64,000 nt of DNA. It comes from Pisolithus tinctorius. Lineage: Eukaryota > Basidiomycota > Agaricomycetes > Boletales > Pisolithaceae. The notes beneath the pieces are model-generated. The model saw only the letters and a list, made by a program, of their open reading frames with translations. It was not told the DNA's origin and made no database searches. This document shows, piece by piece, positions 34,641 to 46,199 of this stretch. Position 1 is the first letter of the stretch. Each line of letters starts with the position of its first letter. The stretch lies in contig JANFAH010000069.1 of the NCBI GenBank assembly GCA_024663395.1, positions 210,882 through 274,881 of the forward strand, in the 5' to 3' direction. The position numbers and the translations under genes are program-made.

Positions 34641-35085
34641 TGTGTAGTAGAGACAGAGAGGAGTGGTGAGGGTGGGGTCCATTTATACGAAGTATACTCA
34701 CGTGCTCACCTGTGTTCATTGCAGAGAAAGAGTCTTCGTGCAGGTGAACTTCGGCTAGGCAAGATGCCATCGTGCCGATGACTCCAGAGCGGAGCCCAGT
34801 TGGGTAACATGGGTTCTTGATGGCGACACTGGCACCGAAGCTGGTTGGCGGTGCAAGCCTGTGCTCTACGGATAAAAAACATGAGCTCTCGAGCTCAGTG
34901 AGTGCAAACACGCTGCTTCGAACTTGTGACATGCTATGACTCTCCAAATTCTAGTGATCGTCGCTTCGCCTCCAACTTCGATGTGGACACTTTCGAGTCC
35001 CAACATGGGGTTGTGGTATGGTGGATAGATTGTAGACACAAGTGGTGCCAAAGAGGCGCTTGGCAGCTGAAGGGAGTTTGCTATC

Positions 35086-36530
35086 CATCAATACCTTTCT
35101 GCTGAAAATCGTTGGCGGAGTTTGGGGACATGATAAGAGCCTCCTACCTAATAGTGCCAGCTTCGACTAGCGACACCCGAGTGGCGTGAATTTGCTGATG
35201 AGTCATCATGTCTTCGCTCGAACACAAAGGCGTCAGTTTCAGAATCGTTCGTCCGGGCGAAATCGCATATCATTTTCAAGAAAACGATCAACCATAGGTC
35301 CAGGTCCAGGATCTTTCATATCGCTGCAGCAGCCCCGCTGACCATGGCTTTCATACTCGAGCAGGGCTTTCATGTCATGCATCGTCGTCGTCTTCTTCCA
35401 GGCTCGTCTGCCCTGTGCGCTTTAGAGATTAGGCTTACATAATAGCGATGTTCCTCTGACAAGCCAATGGCGATTACTGTCGATTGGCCCAGCGGTTCTG
35501 GGGATGTCCGGGACGGAATGAAAGACAGTAGGTCCTCGCGAACCCATGCACTTTACTCCCATTTTGGCTTCCACGAACCGTCCATTTTCAGATCAATATG
35601 TGTGGCATTGAATCTCCCTGCCCGTCTTCTCGTGATCGAAAGACATGAAGCTATCGGGTGGGGCGTCGACTTTGTCCCAACGGTGACGACAGCGATATCT
35701 GACCAAACAAATGTTTTGGAACCGGGACTCATCACACCCGAATTTCAGGCCGTCGGTCGCTGGCCGGGATGCCACAAGATTCCGAAGCCGCCCTTGTGCG
35801 GAAACCTTCGTTACACTTACAAGCTGATATATGGGGCCTTGATTCCAGTCAAGTTGGTTTGGTATACCTCGCCGCTTTCATACCAGCTCTGGTCTGTCAG
35901 TTAAATCTCATCTAGCTGCACACCTTCTGACTTCTTGTGGCGCCGCCCATCGCCGGTTGGCCTAGTTGACCGAGTAGGAACAGACTACATTACGGTATCG
36001 AGCTGGCCGCCGTGTCACGGAACATGTAGGCATACGCAGCTTCTTTCTCAGCAGGTCCAGGCTACCCTCACAATTCAGTTTTCCCAAGCTCTTGAACGTT
36101 TGATGCTAGAGGCTTTGGTTAAATACGACGACCAAGGGATTCGATACACTACATGCAACGAAATCCACAAAAATCGTGGCTGTCGCAGAGCGAATGTTAT
36201 TTACTTTTCTTCTTCTTCATGCTTACTTCGTCGACGTATTATGAGACAAACACTATAAATATTTACTGTGAACTGATAAGCACGAGAAAAAATCACCGCG
36301 TTGTGGACTGCCCGGGGGGCGGGTGTATTATCAACAGTGGTCAAGCACAACTTCTACTGCTGGGTAAGTATCGAACAACGCTACTGTATAACGGTTAAGT
36401 GACCCCACAAAACTCGCGTCAACTGTCAGAACAACTGAGCGCAGACATGGTAAAAGGGTACGGCAATCAAAACCATGAGGTCCAGGTCCAGGAGAGTGGG
36501 TAGGATGCTGCAGAAGCGCATCTAATAGGC
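35086..36530 (+). repeat. Left arm of a 1.44-kb inverted repeat
   Basis: Reverse complement of 46000-47441 with only scattered single-base differences and a few small indels. The outer boundary is at CATCAATACC (35086) and the inner boundary at CTAATAGGC (36530). It contains a 145-codon plus frame, a 107-codon frame and, in reverse, the last about 60 codons of the F-box gene's C-terminus. No terminal inverted repeats or obvious target-site duplication flank it, so a segmental duplication is likelier than a transposon. Confidence 0.92.
35467..35904 (+). CDS. 145-codon frame in the 1.44-kb repeat, unknown
   Basis: The frame MAITVDWPSGSG...SYQLWSVS is kept at equal length in the other arm (46625-47062, minus), with two residue differences. 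Equal preservation follows from recent duplication and does not prove coding. No motif, signal or membrane segment is recognised, and the opposite strand also has open 60-codon frames. Confidence 0.3.
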   Translation: MAITVDWPSGSGDVRDGMKDSRSSRTHALYSHFGFHEPSIFRSICVALNLPARLLVIERHEAIGWGVDFVPTVTTAISDQTNVLEPGLITPEFQAVGRWPGCHKIPKPPLCGNLRYTYKLIYGALIPVKLVWYTSPLSYQLWSVS

Positions 36531-36858
36531 TAGTATGATGAGTCACGAGGATGTCTAGTCGTGCAACCAGAGTAATAGCAAGAGTTGATACCAAATTACA
36601 GATCGTACGATTTTTAATATGATGCGTGATGGACAGAATGGTAGATTTTGGGAACTATGAGACCGTTACTCCTGCAAATGATGGACTGGTGGAGGTAGAT
36701 CAAGGAAGGAGCGAACTGCTGACCGCAGCCAATCCACCATCGCCACAGCTACATCACGAATAAAACTTCTCGCTGTAAGAAGGACGAGGCATCCCTCTGA
36801 TGCCAACCATAACCCAAGCGACAGCACTATATATGCCACATTTCGTACCTAAATAGTG

Positions 36859-38552
36859 TTAGTGTTTGGGTTTGTGTGAATGGGAATCAACCACGCGTAC
36901 AAAATTGATGATGCCCTCACAAATCTCTCCCCACGGGATATGCAGCCACATTAACCGTACGGCGGCAAAAGCGGCGGCGGCCCATAGTATGGTGAACACT
37001 ACTGCTAACGCTACGCGCCCATAATCACTCAAATCCATAGAGAAACATACGACCTCCAAAACAGTAAGTCGAGTGAACCCAAACACAACTTACAACGGTA
37101 AGAAAACATAACGAACCATCAACCGATGCCAGAATTCTTCAAGGAAATCGACATCCGAAGAAAAGGCTGTGAAGTCCAGATTAATTACATCCAACGTGAG
37201 TCAGGAAGGTACGAACCGATGTCTGCCTTCCAAATTTTAATATAGGTGCCCTGCCCTTTCAACGCAGATCTGACTGCAATATAGTTCCATGCACCCTGTT
37301 GATAAGTCTGTAGGGATGTCGGCCACCACATCACAAACAAGAAATAGGATGTCTCATTATGCCTACCGCTACAGCTTGCATAATGTCACCTAAACCGGCG
37401 TGGTCAACACTTGAACCGAGTAATCTCACTCAAGCACTTACCACCATGCGGGAGAACCTGATACAAATCCTTCGAATCCATGTTCCATACACGGACATTT
37501 CCGGTGATCGCACCCGAGACCACAGCTCGCCCTCCATGCAGAAATGAAATTGACGAAGGGCATTGTACATCGCACTCTGCCTCAAGGTCCCATTTCCAGA
37601 TGGCCTTCTTGCTACCTAATTTGTAAAGACAAAGACCATCTTGCAGAGTGTTTACAACAAGGACATTCATGTCATGGTGAATGGCGGAGCTCGCACTGTT
37701 GTGACATTGAGATATACAAATGTGCACGCCCCGTGCACCTGAAAAACTCACATTTGAGAAATTGAGGGGGGCTTGACGTGCCATGTAATGGTCTTGTCAA
37801 CGATATTCCATGCCCTGAAAGCCTCGGCATGATCTGAAACGACTATCTCCGCACGGTACTTACACTATACCATGGTTGAGGTAGGACACGATAAGCTTGT
37901 GGCCGCCACAAATAAAGTGAAGGGCACGCGGTCGGATACGTGAGTCATTCTCAGTGTATTTGGCCTCGACTTTAGGCGGCGGAGGTAACCTAGTTGCAGC
38001 AGTATATTCATCTGCAGATTTTAACTGGACTGAGAAGCGTAGGATTCTTGGTAGTCACCCACCTTGATTATCACCAGCGGTGATATTAACTTGGTTGCCG
38101 ACACCTATTGCCCAGAGATTCGCGCTTGCGTCAATGTCCATACAGAAAACAGGAGCTTTGACACCCAGACGGATAACCTTCTTTTCAAATCCACTCTGAG
38201 GAATTTATCACCGTTGGTTGATTATGATGACTCCGAAAGAGGTTACTGTCACTTACGGGTCTGAAATCACTCATGGATAGCACCAAGCCATCTTCGCAGC
38301 CGCATATCAAGGTCTCTTCTCGAGTGGGATGCCAATGGAGGATATTGATGGCGCTATCGAATACAACGTGAAAGAGAAAAGAGCCTTTGTGCACGCTCCA
38401 TATACAGACGGAGTGGTCTGAAGAACCACTCGCGAGATATTTCCCACAGGGAGAAAAGGCAACGGTGTTCACGGAATCGCCATGTTCACCGACTAGGGTC
38501 TTGTGCTCGACATATGCTGGCATTGTAGTGGTTTTCCAAAGAACAAAGCCCA
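36859..38552 (-). CDS. WD40-repeat protein with a C-terminal membrane segment
   Basis: The start at 38552 gives MPAYVEHKTLVGEHGDSV. WD40 blades are readable exon by exon: VAFSPCGKYLASGSSDHSVCIW; ILHWHP...GCEDG; FCMDIDASANLWAIGVG; LHFICGGHKLIVSYLNHGIVAWN; SISFLHGGRAVVSGAITGNVRVWN; NYIAVRSALKGQGTYIKIW. Exons join across GT-AG introns near 38.26-38.20, 38.07-38.04, 37.87-37.82, 37.75-37.69 and 37.44-37.38 kb. The last exon (about 37.07-36.86 kb) has a hydrophobic stretch VALAVVFTILWAAAAFAAV, a probable tail anchor, and ends DSHSHKPKH. WD40 propellers are protein-binding platforms; the anchor suggests an internal membrane location. The first exon starts 1.9 kb left of the gene at 40.7 kb. Phase at the last two introns is unverified. 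Confidence 0.83.
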
Positions 38553-38989
38553 CGGCAGGCCTGGGAGTTCCATGACACGTCACGTGTTGATTTGCACATC
38601 CCTGCCATGTTTTTCCCAATCACGGGTGGATTTTTCGTACCCTACCGCGTTTTCACTACGAAAAGTTAAATCACTAAAATTCAACCCGTAAATCACTTTT
38701 GCTGAGTGTCGGAACAGCTGAAGCACAGTGTCTGTCATGGAACTTCAGTGTCATATTGTGACGCTGAAGTGTCCATTTGGCTTACTAAAAAGTGTTAAGG
38801 TCATTGAAATAAAGGTCTCCTCGTCATTGAAAATGGTGTCTATTTCATTCAATATAAATGACAGCTTCAAGTGGAGTGACGTGTGCTAGAAATGGTGGTA
38901 ATGCATGTGGAATAAATACCCTATGCGTGAGATGTGACTGAACTTGCGCCGCAGTAACGAGGTAGGAAATAGGAGGGAGCTTACCTGTA

Positions 38990-39480
38990 GTGTGCAGATC
39001 TACCGCGGGAGGAGAGGTTTTTCAAGCGTGGTGAACCCCTCGTCGTCCAGCGTAAAATCCGCCGTGGTGTCAAGCACAGGGTAGGCTTCCACAAGGGAAT
39101 TCGTCTCGAGCTCTACTAGGGGTGTCAAGGGGAGCAGAAGAGGGTTGGTATGTGGCAGGGATGCGAACCTGTTGGCGGCTCCAGATGGTTATTGCGGGCA
39201 ACGGGCGGGAGAGTCCAGTGGTGGATCTTCGGCCTGCGAAGGTGTCAAGGAAGCAGACGGCGCAGTATAGAAGGGCAGAGGTGGCGATAACGGAGGGGAT
39301 TCAAATGGATTGTCTCGCAGAGGGCGACGGAACAAAGGACTTGCAGGGGCAGTCAAATTTATATGGTTCGGAGGCACAATGGGCCTAGCAGAGAATGAGG
39401 AGGAACGACTTGAGAGCTCCGAGGTTGACACCTACGTTGACAAGCGGGAGCGTTGGATATCGACAAGAGACGCTGCTTGA
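38990..39480 (-). CDS. Ser/Pro-rich gene fragment, unknown
   Basis: Minus-strand pieces read RPIVPPNHINLTAPASPLF, RRPLRDNPFESPPLSPPLP and, in a second frame, VEAYPVLDTTADFTLDDEG, with a stop near 39006. The pieces could be exons of one protein with a disordered N-terminus, but no clean GT-AG intron joins them. It may be a broken gene start. Nothing indicates function. Confidence 0.3.
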
Positions 39481-40720
39481 CCCATGAATACCATTCAAGC
39501 GAGCGGGAGAATAACAACACAGAACACAAACTTTGGCAGAGGCCCGCTTTAAAGGCCTCAGGCGTTCCCCGATGAAGAAGTACGAGTATGAATGACAAGA
39601 GGAGGATAGACTGCAAACGAATCAGTGATTTCGATGATGCAAGCAGTCTGTTTAGAATACCCGCCAGTAGTAGCACCAGCAGTTAGCGCAAGCAAGTCTT
39701 CACCGGTCAACGTGACACGAGTTTGATGTCATACTTGGGGGTGAGGACTGACGAGAAATCATCACTATTAGCTTTGAAAAGTAGGCTTGTGCCAGTTCCA
39801 GACAGACGGCAAACACCAGATATGCGAGTAAAAAAATTCATGATCAAAAGGGGAAGGAAGCACACACAATGCCCGTTCCGAGGACAGGAAGTCGGACGAC
39901 CCGAGGCAAGAGCGAGACCCAAAATTGAGGGGAAAAAAAATGATTCCAAAAGTGGGCAAGCCAGACGACGCCAACAGGGAATTCACAGCACGTTTTCGTG
40001 TGTCGTTTTCGTGCGTTTTCGTTTTGTTTTCGTTGACCGAGTAATTAGGCCGAAAACAGCAGCTTGCTTTGATATCCTGCGTTTTGGCTTCGTTTTGGCG
40101 GTTTCCGAGGTTTGAATAAGTGTAAATAAACGGAAATGATGGCTGGCAGGCTGAGTCAGCAGTGGCGCCTGTGAAAACGTCCAAGTGCCATTTTCATATC
40201 GTTTTCGAGTAATAGTTGTAGTGTTCATCGCAGTCATCTTCATCATCGAGGGCTTCTAAGTGCCAGCGGGCATTTTCATCGTCCATAGTTTATCGCTGAC
40301 TTAGCATACACGATATCTACTGGAAACTTAGTCTATGCACGTGACCTGACCTACTCCCATTCTCTATGAAGTGCACCAGACGTTGGCAGAGCACGAGTGC
40401 GCGACTGAACCTGACATGTCTTTTGCCTCCGACATGAAACTCCGATGTGTGACTGCATGAACAAGGTAAGGAGCGCGTCGTGCCCTACAACGTAGGGAAC
40501 GAGACTGGCATGTAAGAGCCTGACAAGCGACGATGAGTGTGAGGGAATTAAAGTTGTCCTGGGTTTGAATTTCGATATTGCCTCGGAATACACCGACACT
40601 CAGGCCCGGCTGCTGTACCAGCAGATCGATACGCAGGTACTTCCAGGATCGTCTTACTTAGCCATTATGGACCGTGCTCATATGTTCCCAGTAAATTTTG
40701 TACAGAAAGTAAGCTAGGCG
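39480..40720. other. Intergenic stretch with a TTTTCGT microsatellite
   Basis: No convincing gene. At 39991-40035 the words GTTTTCGT/CGTTTTC recur in a degenerate microsatellite. ATCTTCATCATC-type low complexity occurs near 40230. Frames on both strands in 39.7-40.25 kb follow this composition. Confidence 0.45.
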
Positions 40721-40722
40721 AA

Positions 40723-41712
40723 TTACATATCAGGCTTCATAATCGTCAGGGCTTCTTGCTTCCTCTTCGCCCTCCCCCTGTCAGTGACCATCGTCTTTCT
40801 GAGAACCCAGGACAGTTCTCCATTGTCCAACAACTTGAGGCGATAATCTGACAGTGTTGGATGGTGGGTATCCACCGCCGCTTTGATCCACCCTGTTTCA
40901 GACCTGATCCAGACCTGGAATGCGCGCTCGGTTTGATTGTGGTGAACATATAGGTCTGCAATTTTCCAAGGATGTTCGTAGGCCTCCGGAACGTCAGGAG
41001 GTGAGTCCAACGGTCCCTCTGAAAAGGACCTGTAGAAGGTTACATACTCCTTTTGTTTCCTGATGGCCTTCTGCGTGCGCTTTAATGGCCAGTTCACGAC
41101 TGCAGCAGTAGTGGCGGTGGCCGGAATTGGTATCTGGGAATAAGGGTGGTTCGGAAATAACTGAGGGGTTATTGGAATGGCTGAAGCTATATTGTCAGGC
41201 CTAGTTTGGGTTTTGCCAGGCGAAAATGATGAGGTTGCTGGCTTATGAAGGAAGATGGATGGAGCGACTGCAGGGCCCTGTGGCTGCTGAGCCGGATGGG
41301 TGGGAGTAGGCAAATGAGTGGCTGTTGGATTATAATAAGTGTCCCTCGCCGAAGGACAGACCCTAGAAAGCCTTCTCTCCCCCTCCGGCAACTGTATATG
41401 GTCGATGCCAGCAGGCGGAGCTGATGGTGAAACCAGATTTATTGGTTGGCTTGATCGGGAACTCGGGGGATGGATTTCGGCTCTTGAATTATCGAAGGCC
41501 ATGGACTCGGAAGGCTTCTCTGAAGAAGTCACGGCAGGAGGGTCCTGGCTCAACGTGGTAGGGGCAACATGTTCGACAGCGACGACAGGAGTGGGGGTGT
41601 GGGCAGGATGGCACACACGTTTTGGTTTTGTTGAATGGGTTTTAGCAGGATCCAGCCTGCTGGACTGACGTTGGAGACTAACTGGAAGTTGATTCTTGAG
41701 TTCTGCATCCAT
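40723..41712 (-). CDS. Unknown protein, at least 329 residues, disordered N-terminus and conserved-looking C-terminus
   Basis: The frame opens at 41712 (MDAELKNQLPVSLQRQ). Residues 1-210 are Pro/Thr/Ser-rich. A basic stretch LKRTQKAIRKQKEYV is followed by a compact-looking region WKIADLYVHHNQTERAFQVW, WIKAAVDTHHP, LKLLDNGELSWVLRKT and a basic tail RGRAKRKQE. I do not recognise the family. Plausible upstream exons lie at 42.35-41.9 kb on the same strand (IPPRPGVTLERD, then a 48-nt GT-AG intron, then GRPYLSPTVPRSS and PQPPKRSK), and an acceptor-like TGCAG stands just before 41712, so the true start may be further upstream. The basic segments suggest a nuclear location. Confidence 0.58.
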   Translation of the reverse strand: MDAELKNQLPVSLQRQSSRLDPAKTHSTKPKRVCHPAHTPTPVVAVEHVAPTTLSQDPPAVTSSEKPSESMAFDNSRAEIHPPSSRSSQPINLVSPSAPPAGIDHIQLPEGERRLSRVCPSARDTYYNPTATHLPTPTHPAQQPQGPAVAPSIFLHKPATSSFSPGKTQTRPDNIASAIPITPQLFPNHPYSQIPIPATATTAAVVNWPLKRTQKAIRKQKEYVTFYRSFSEGPLDSPPDVPEAYEHPWKIADLYVHHNQTERAFQVWIRSETGWIKAAVDTHHPTLSDYRLKLLDNGELSWVLRKTMVTDRGRAKRKQEALTIMKPDM

Positions 41713-42345
41713 CGCACTGCAGTTGTGTGAACAAATCAGACCTGCGTCGGGAAGAAAGTCTCACCGAATATTTGAATGTTTGTCAACTAGATACTTAGAC
41801 GAATTAGATCGACCTAAGTGACGGTGGGTAACAGAAGTGATATAGCTGCGGTGACGAGGGTTAGTATGAGAAGACCCGAACACGAAACTTGCCACTTGCC
41901 TTGCTACGCTTGGGGGGTTGAGGTACAGTTTGGAACGCTGCCGACGAACGGGGAACAGTTGGCGAAAGATAGGGACGTCCTATCAAGATGTTAAGGATGA
42001 GTTACTAACGGGTAGCATCTAGCCTTACATCGCGCTCGAGAGTGACGCCAGGCCGAGGAGGAATATCTACAAAGAATGTGACGGCTTCTCTGGCACTATC
42101 ATACCTTTACCAGAAAGGAGGCCACGAGGGTATTGAATAATCACAAGCAACGAACGGCGATAGGTAAGGGCGACTAACAAGGAGAGGCTCCCACTCGAGT
42201 TGGAGGCATGGACTTTTTGAACCTGCCGTCGCCTAAACCTGGAGTGGCGAATGAGCATGATGGGGTCACACCATTGATATGGGAGGGATAAAGCATATTG
42301 ACAGAAAGAAGACAGAAGGAAGAGCACTGCCCGTAGTGACCATTT

Positions 42346-43097
42346 TCTTTCACGATTCTTTCACTGGGGATCCCTTCATAAGTACATTATTAGTGCCGCA
42401 ATAACTTTACCCCGGGCCGGCGGGATAGCGACCAAACATCCCCACTTCGCTCAAGTTAGTTTGTCGTAAACCTCGTCTCCGTCCATGAATCGGAGTGGTT
42501 CTGTGTATTGAAAAAATCAGCCGTAATTCGACGTTTTCGCGGATCTTGTACTGTTCACTGTGATATTAAAGGCAATGTTCTGCCAGTCAGTGAACGTTCA
42601 CACTAGTTACTGAATGTTTTGCAGTGCCCGAAGTCCATCTCACACGTAGATTATCTCAGGCTCATGCACACGTGACTGGCCGACAAAAAGCACAGCCTCA
42701 GCAGTTGCTACGCAAAGAGAATGACTCAAGAAACCGCTGAAAGTTACGTTCAAGTCAACTTCAGTGAAGTTCGCTGACCAGCAGAACACTGATCTAAGGT
42801 GTCTCCTCGTCCTTACGTGTTCTGCCGGTTCACTGTGTGAGTAATCTCGCCAGCTGCTCCTTGCTGTGTTCTAGCTCAACAGGGGTGATAAAGAGCTTTT
42901 TGGACTTTGTATTAAGGATGTCGTTTGTCGTTATGACCTCCTTTGTTGGGTTGGTGCACTGAAAATTGTGGTCGTATTCCAGGTCAAATGAAGCTTCAGC
43001 AGTGCGATGACGATGCTTAAAAGCAGAATGCGACTCACATGCAACCTCCCCAGCTGCTCACTCTTATATTCCGACTGTAAGAAGCCTTAACAGCTAC
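42346..43097. other. Intergenic region between divergent genes
   Basis: About 750 bp separate the probable 5' end of the 40.7-42.3 kb gene from the RING gene. It contains a perfect 12-bp palindrome GTGAACGTTCAC near 42591 and several CAGTGAA/TTCACTG words (42.58-42.79 kb). No frame with coding character was seen. It probably holds both promoters. Confidence 0.4.
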
Positions 43098-43788
43098 ATG
43101 AATAAAGCACGACCCCCCAACCCTGACAGGATGGACGATGATGAAGGCTTCGTTGTTATTTCTCACGATGCCCTTGAGCCTGCAGAACCTGGAACAAAGA
43201 CGATTTCCATCGTCGGGCCGCTGGTTCGTCTCCCATTTTATTATGATTTACAACTCAGGTCCGCTTGCACATGCGAGATTCAGATGGATCACAACACGGC
43301 GTTGCGCAGGGAGCTTGCTACTACTAGAAACAATTTTTGGGAGGCTATCCAGAAGGTAATGGATGTATTCTGCCGATCGAGTATGAAGCCACTGATGGAT
43401 TGTTTTAAGATATTTGCTACGGCTGAACGTGACTTGTCCTGTGCCATATGCCTTGGCCTGCTTTGCCAACCACTCACGTGAGTCATTATCGATCCGTGGA
43501 CCAGTCGCACTAACGCAACGCTATAACCATAGGCTACCTGACTGCGGACACACCTACTGTTGTTCATGCCTGGAGAGTTTCTTCGCAAAGCAGGTAGAAA
43601 GACGTCCATTTTCACAGCGCACTTGTCCCACATGCCGCAACCATGTCACAAGTGCGCCCGTACCAGCCTTTACTCTGCATGGACTGTTGGATGGGATGAG
43701 TGCTGTTGCTCGGGAAACGCGAGGGGTGCTTGCAGCAAGTCGAGTCCAATTGGTGCCTGTGTTGGATTCATTCATCGGTGATACTTGA
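43098..43788 (+). CDS. RING-finger protein, probable E3 ubiquitin ligase
   Basis: Exon 1 43098-43477 and exon 2 43533-43788 flank a 55-nt intron (GTGAGTCATT...CCATAG) in correct phase; the product is 211 residues. The C3HC4 ring straddles the intron: CAIC in exon 1, then LPDCGHTYCCSCLESFF and RTCPTC in exon 2 (Cys, Cys, Cys, His, Cys, Cys, Cys, Cys). Ahead of it is a helical segment LRRELATTRNNFWEAIQKV, probably a short coiled coil, and an acidic start MDDDEGFVVI (an alternative ATG at 43131). RING domains bind E2 enzymes to pass ubiquitin to substrates. Partners are unknown. No defect is seen. Confidence 0.88.
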
Positions 43789-44457
43789 AGAGGATACAAG
43801 GGATGCTTGCTGGGAACGCCTACTGTCAATCTTGTGTGTTGCAGATAGTATATGAATGAGTTGGTTATCTGTGAATATCTTACTCGATGGATATTGTATG
43901 GATGAAAACTAGATGTGAATGCACAATAGGACCACCCCCCGCAGAATACCTCCATACAATTCTCTTCTCCTTGCGCCTTCACCACTTCCTAGCGACCCGT
44001 TACCAACCTTGTCTGACCGCAAATTACCCGAACGGTCCTTAGAGCTAACCTCATAGCAGAAACATGAATTCCGACCGTCAAACGTCTGTGGGTTCGGGAT
44101 GTGTAGTAGAGGGTCGAGCTTGAGAGGGAGCCAGCTGAGGTGTAATACGGCCGGAAGATCTAGAGGCAACTGGTGCGGTATCTGCGTAGGTTGCCTGTTG
44201 CTTTCGAATGCTCTCTGATCTCTTCGGTGTGGTCTCGCGATTGCACCTCAGCAAAGTCGCAAGCTAGGTTTATGCCGAGCCCGGACGGCATTCTCCGAGT
44301 TACCATAACCTTGGCCTCCGTCTGGCAATGCCGTGAATGCTAGCATAACAAAGAATGGGTGAGTTCCCGTGATTTGTGGCAGGCGTCGGGATAATTCTCC
44401 GCCCTGCCACTCCTCCTTTGTTTTGAGGTGGTTAAAAGAGAGGAAACTACAGGATAT
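43789..44457. other. Intergenic region between RING and F-box genes
   Basis: Two minus-strand frames (44169-43909 and 44493-44248) lack motifs and are not joined by clear introns. A broken minus-strand gene cannot be excluded. Nothing further is supported. Confidence 0.35.
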
Positions 44458-44500
44458 TGACGCGTTGGTCTCTGGTAATTTACCAGTTACCAACGCGTCA
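44458..44500. repeat. 43-bp compound hairpin upstream of the F-box gene
   Basis: Outer arms TGACGCGTTGGT (44458-44469) and ACCAACGCGTCA (44489-44500) are exact complements. Inside them CTGGTAA and TTACCAG form a second pair around a single T. It could form a cruciform or act as a dimeric factor site (core ACGCGT). It sits just before the possible first ATG of the F-box gene. Confidence 0.75.
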
Positions 44501-44571
44501 GTATGACAATCCCGTCCTTAATCCTGTTTGTGGCAACCGCGATTCCTGGTTAGTGTGGAATTCTGATATTC

Positions 44572-46199
44572 TTGTCGGTGATCTCAATTATTGGTGCAGT
44601 ACTATTTACTCTTCGATATCAGCGATCCCGAAAATTGCGATCTGCCGATGCACGGTTACAGCCCCAATACCAGTCATCATTTCCACTGAGCGCTGCTGAT
44701 CCTTTAGTTATTAGTGCAGAGGTCGCGCGTCTCCTTGAACTTGTCCGGTGCTTGCATGAGGGTCTAAACTCCTTTTCGCCCATCATGAGCCTTCCAGTGG
44801 AGCTCCTTCTGGATATCTTTCATATGTTGCGGACTCAGAAGCCGGGAGCCACTCACTGGTAGCTTGTAGTCATGTGTGCCGCCAGTGGCAGTAATCACCA
44901 CCACTTCTCCCCGACTTTGGGCTCGTGCGATCAATTTTGCCAACGACAACGGAGAGTGGGTGGCAATGATGATACAGCGTTCTATGCCACATCTGCTGGA
45001 CGTCTCCTGGGATTACGCGCTCAACTACTCGGAGAATATCTTCGGATCGATTGTTTATCGGCGGGACGTACTAACTGCGGAGAACAATGTCTCTCAGGCG
45101 TTTGCCACACCACATCGGGTCCGCTCCGTTTACTTACACCTACCCCTTGAACACATGACGATAATGGTGGCGTGCATCCCAAGGTTTACACCCAACCTGA
45201 AAACACTCATCCTGGTTGGCTACAACTCTCCCGAAGTGTTCGCTAGGCCAACAATTCCCGCACTCGAGCTCAGAGCACCAGCTCTTCGTCATCTGCACAT
45301 CGAAAATTTCGGGGTCCACTGGCTGCTGTTCCACCCTGAAGGCTTTCGTAATCTGCGAAATTTCACTCTCTGCCATCTCCCCGCAGATTCCAGATTGTCT
45401 CTGAACAATTTGATGGCGTTTTTACTGGATATGCCTCTCCTTCAGGTCCTTGTCATTCGCCAAGCCCTGCAGCAATCTGTTCCTCCATCTAACGCATCAA
45501 GAATATCGTTTTCATGTCTTCGCACAGTCATTTTGGAAGCTACTGCAGTGCATACGGCGTTCTTACTGGAATCCCTTACTACCCCCTGCCTCCAGGTACT
45601 AGAAGTTCACTCTGAAGATCTGAGTGCCCAAGATAGCACCGCTGATTTGAATCATCTTTTGTCTGTTGCGGCGGCGTGTGGTCGACTAACCACATACCGC
45701 ACGGTGGAGATCCATTACGCTGCAATGTCAATCCAAGTTTTTGGGTTTCCAGAGGCGATTGCTTGCGTTGGCGCACCATCTGTCCCACATGTCATCCATT
45801 TATCCTTAGAATGGCCCAGTGTCGTCCCCTGGGATGCCACCCATATAGCCGGCTCCTTTCCCTCCCTCCCATGTGCAGTGTCTGCATTTCATTTTTGGCA
45901 CGGATTGCGACGACAAAATTCCCATTCGTGCTTGGACCAAAATCCTGTCAATGTATCCGGCTGTGCAACACCTGAGCGTCTACGGGATGACATCAACTGG
46001 CCTATTAGATGCGCTTCTGCAGCATCCTACCCACTCTCCTGGACCTGGACCTCATGGTTTTGATTGCCGTACCCTTTTACCATGTCTGCGCTCAGTTGTT
46101 CTGACAGTTGACGCGAGTTTTGTGGGGTCACTTAACCGTTATACGGTAGCGTTGTTTGATACTTACCCAGCGGTAGAAGTTGTGCTTGACCACTGTTGA
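44572..46199 (+). CDS. F-box protein with leucine-rich C-terminal part
   Basis: The F-box reads MSLPVELLLDIFHML (from 44784), then, past a gap, ACSHVCRQW and PRLWARAINF. An N-terminal extension from 44572 has a hydrophobic start (VISIIGAVLF) and a helix VARLLELVRCLHEGL. The long frame 44876-45850 has Leu-rich LRR-like segments (TLILVGYNSPEV, LRHLHIENFGVHWLL, LLQVLVIRQAL) and a 46.0-46.2 kb segment LLDALLQHPTHSP that lies in the inverted repeat. The frame changes within the F-box (near 44.88-44.92 kb) and again near 45.85-45.88 kb. The second may be an intron ending GTGCAG; the first has no good intron, so the gene may be damaged. F-box proteins recruit substrates to SCF ubiquitin ligases. Confidence 0.75.

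Noticed and set aside
39983..40246. Lys/Thr-rich minus-strand frame (87 codons)
   Set aside because: It reflects the TTTTCGT microsatellite and ATC-type low complexity.
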